DNA from: an uncultured Lachnospiraceae bacterium
GTDB lineage: Bacteria; Bacillota; Clostridia; Lachnospirales; Lachnospiraceae
NCBI GenBank assembly: GCA_900313745.1
Contig: OMSM01000400.1
Span: 1 to 6,360 of the forward strand
DNA: 6,360 nt
Reading direction: 5' to 3'
The notes beneath the pieces are model-generated. The model searched no databases. It was not told where the DNA came from and was given only the letters and a program-made list of their open reading frames with translations. A program made the position numbers and the translations under genes. Positions 4,842-6,360 of this stretch are shown piece by piece. Each line of letters opens with the position of its first letter. Within the stretch, counting starts at the first letter, position 1.

Positions 4842-5653
4842 AGCTTAACCAATTATTCCGTATCCGCACCGCCGCACTGGCGATGAGTCTCATCACCCTT
4901 CTTTCCGGCTGCTCCGCTCCGGCCTCTCCGGGCGGCGCACAGGAACCTCCTGCGGGAGATCAGGTCACTGCCGTGGAATCAGAAGAGGAAATCCCGGAAG
5001 CCCCGGAGGAGGAATCCCCTGAGACCGTAATTATCCACTACGAGGGCCAGGACATCGAGGTCGAGCTCGCACCTCCCCAGTCCTACGACTTCTCCACCTC
5101 CGATCCTGCCCGCCGGGTCAACTGGGACGACGTTCTCGCGGACTATCCGGACATCCAGTTCTGGATGCTCGCCCCGATGGCAGGGGTGGATTCCCCCGTC
5201 GTCCTGAGCAGCACCCCGGCGGAGAGATCCCTTCATACCGGAGAGGAGTTCAACGCCGAACCCGCACCGGTCATCCAGAAGGTCACGGACTACGATGGGC
5301 AGAACCTGCTGGACGGATTCCGCAATTACGCGGATATTGAGTTTTTCCGCGAGAATCCCGCCATCTATCTCTACCGCCCGAAATACTCCTATGAGTACCT
5401 GGTCTTCGCTGCTTTCCACAACGAGGACGATATTGACCCGTTCACAGCCGATCTTGAGGATTACGACGGCTTCAACAACTACATCGACCGGCTTTACGGG
5501 AAGTCGGAGATCGGGTTCAACCTCAATCCGGATCTGAAGGAAAAGGTACAGATCGAGCACCGCTTCCTTGCGGTGGAGCTCCCGTCCTCCTCCGGATCTT
5601 TCCTTGTGCTTGCGGTGATCAACGGCATGGTTCCCGTTGAGGGTGCGCAGTAA
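4838..5653 (+). CDS. Lipoprotein with a degenerate class B sortase-like domain (predicted catalytically inactive)
   Basis: A 271-residue protein. Residues 1-25 form a lipoprotein signal ending in the lipobox LLSGC, so Cys25 should be lipidated and the protein anchored outside the cell membrane. An acidic, Pro/Glu-rich linker (about 35-63) follows. From about 94 the pattern matches class B sortases: VNWDDVLADYPDIQFWML (94-111), GVDSPVVLSS (116-125), LLDGFRNYADIEFFRENPAI (157-176), YSYEYLVFAAF (183-193), and the final strand FLVLAVI. Lined up by eye on Staphylococcus aureus SrtB, the catalytic His of YGHN falls at Thr150, the Cys of LSTC at Pro249, and the Arg at Ser254. The only cysteine in the protein is the lipobox one. 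A transpeptidase role is therefore unlikely; a binding or scaffold role is inference. The ribosome site is weak, suggesting coupling to the upstream ORFs. I see no clear terminator after the stop. Confidence 0.75.
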   Translation: MKLNQLFRIRTAALAMSLITLLSGCSAPASPGGAQEPPAGDQVTAVESEEEIPEAPEEESPETVIIHYEGQDIEVELAPPQSYDFSTSDPARRVNWDDVLADYPDIQFWMLAPMAGVDSPVVLSSTPAERSLHTGEEFNAEPAPVIQKVTDYDGQNLLDGFRNYADIEFFRENPAIYLYRPKYSYEYLVFAAFHNEDDIDPFTADLEDYDGFNNYIDRLYGKSEIGFNLNPDLKEKVQIEHRFLAVELPSSSGSFLVLAVINGMVPVEGAQ

Positions 5654-5686
5654 AAAGACTGCCCCGTTGAGGACACAATAAAATAC

Positions 5687-5715
5687 TTGTTAATATGCGT
5701 CCGAAGTCATATAAT
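5687..5715 (+). promoter_or_regulatory. Strong promoter for the secreted protein gene
   Basis: -35 TTGTTA (5687-5692), exactly 17 nt, then a perfect -10 TATAAT (5710-5715). Transcription should start near 5722, giving a leader of about 75 nt that contains a small CTGC/GCAG hairpin near 5736-5750. The AT-rich promoter stands out from its GC-rich surroundings. Confidence 0.8.
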
Positions 5716-5796
5716 TATTAAGATATTAGGCTAAACTGCTTGTTTTGCAGGCAGAAGTCCGATATCCCACATGATTATGAGGAAAGGAGACACATA

Positions 5797-6360
5797 ATGA
5801 GAAATAAGAAAGCAATTTTCGTTGCTGCGCTGCTCAGCATGACGATGCTGTTCAGCACCACCGTTTTCGCAGCGAGCCCTACCAACAAGAATACCACCCA
5901 GCAGGCTCAGCAGCAGACCCAGGAGCAGGAGACTCCGGCTCCTACAGGCGAACCCGTATACTACACCTCCGGTGTGAATGAGGCAGGTCAGGCCTACACC
6001 AAGGCTGATGTCTACAGGAACAACACCGAAGTCTTCATGTACGGCGATCCGATCAAGACCAACAACCAGGGCAACAGGCTTATCTACAGGGCCAACGCCG
6101 GGATGTCCGTCCTTCAGACTCCCCTTGCCGACCGCCAGAACGTTGCCAATGCGTTTGCTGCAGCCAACCCCGGAACGACCGTTACCAGTTTCTTCCTCTG
6201 CACCGCTGACGGACCGCTTAGCTTCACGAACCTCTCCACCCCCGGTGAGGGCAAGGCATACTACTACGTCGGCGTCGGCATCAACCAGAACGCAGGCCAG
6301 ATCGATACCGGCATCCTGATCGGCGGCAAGTTCATGGCGAAGAAGTTCTTCGCTTATGCA
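5797..6360 (+). CDS. Secreted protein of unknown function, incomplete at the window end
   Basis: The frame is open from ATG 5797 to the last base (188 codons, no stop). AGGAG (5785-5789) is seven bases before the start. A clear Sec signal peptide has a basic MRNKK start, the hydrophobic core AIFVAALLSMTMLF and a likely cut after VFA (25/26). The mature protein begins with a low-complexity Asn/Thr/Gln-rich stretch (about 28-50) ending in TPAPTGEP, which looks like a flexible linker. A folded-looking part rich in Tyr, Gly and Asn follows, including KADVYRNNTEVFMYGDPIK and AYYYVGVGINQNAGQIDTG. I do not recognise this domain, and any cell wall anchor would lie beyond the window. Codons are mostly C-ending (AAC, ACC, TAC, ATC, TTC) with AGG used for three arginines. 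Together with the consensus promoter and ribosome site this suggests high expression. Confidence 0.85.
   Translation, partial: MRNKKAIFVAALLSMTMLFSTTVFAASPTNKNTTQQAQQQTQEQETPAPTGEPVYYTSGVNEAGQAYTKADVYRNNTEVFMYGDPIKTNNQGNRLIYRANAGMSVLQTPLADRQNVANAFAAANPGTTVTSFFLCTADGPLSFTNLSTPGEGKAYYYVGVGINQNAGQIDTGILIGGKFMAKKFFAYA

Noticed and set aside
5633..5672. 10-nt direct repeat CCCGTTGAGG at 5633 and 5663
   Set aside because: Two short copies 30 nt apart around a stop codon, with no further structure; likely chance.
5978..6319. 113-codon plus-strand frame inside the secreted protein gene
   Set aside because: A Thr/Pro/Arg-rich off-frame shadow. The frame from 5797 has the signal peptide, ribosome site and promoter, and stays open to the window end.
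1..6360. Mobile elements, attachment sites, CRISPR, tRNA genes
   Set aside because: No transposase-like or integrase-like frame, no regularly spaced repeats and no cloverleaf pattern was seen; gene order looks like ordinary chromosome.

Overview
The window looks like a chromosomal segment of a moderately GC-rich Clostridia species, probably Lachnospiraceae. The evidence is strong AGGAGG-type ribosome sites, sigma-A style promoters (TTGACA / TGnTATAAT), a DUF975 membrane protein, a class B sortase-like lipoprotein and a Firmicutes-style infC-rpmI-rplT operon. The family-level placement is inferred from protein style, not from any search. I see no mobile element, CRISPR array, tRNA or rRNA.

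Layout. Positions 1-1756 (+) hold the end of a sugar phosphate isomerase/epimerase-like TIM-barrel protein and, two bases later, a complete glycoside hydrolase family 1 enzyme. They are probably two members of one carbohydrate-use operon, closed by an intrinsic terminator at 1779-1818. Next comes a monocistronic DUF975 integral membrane protein (1980-2711, +) with its own extended -10 promoter and terminator. It converges on the translation operon infC-rpmI-rplT (4234 down to 2854, -), and a symmetric hairpin at 2783-2817 serves as the end of that operon.

The infC operon starts from a near-consensus promoter (4426-4455, -) and has a leader of about 185 nt. The leader ends in a textbook intrinsic terminator (4252-4282) just before the infC ribosome site. 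infC itself probably starts at an ATT codon (4234). The arrangement resembles the transcription-attenuated, L20-controlled leader known from Bacillus subtilis. An 18-nt imperfect direct repeat within the leader can build alternative hairpins.

Divergent from infC are a small two-helix membrane protein (4537-4776), a possible 22-codon linking ORF that overlaps both neighbours by ATGA (4773-4841), and a lipoprotein (4838-5653). The lipoprotein has the class B sortase fold signature but lacks all three catalytic residues. Finally, a consensus promoter (5687-5715) drives a secreted protein of unknown function (5797 to the window end, incomplete) with a Gln/Thr-rich stretch after its signal peptide.

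The observations most worth following are the infC leader attenuator and the predicted catalytically dead sortase-like lipoprotein with its coupled small genes.
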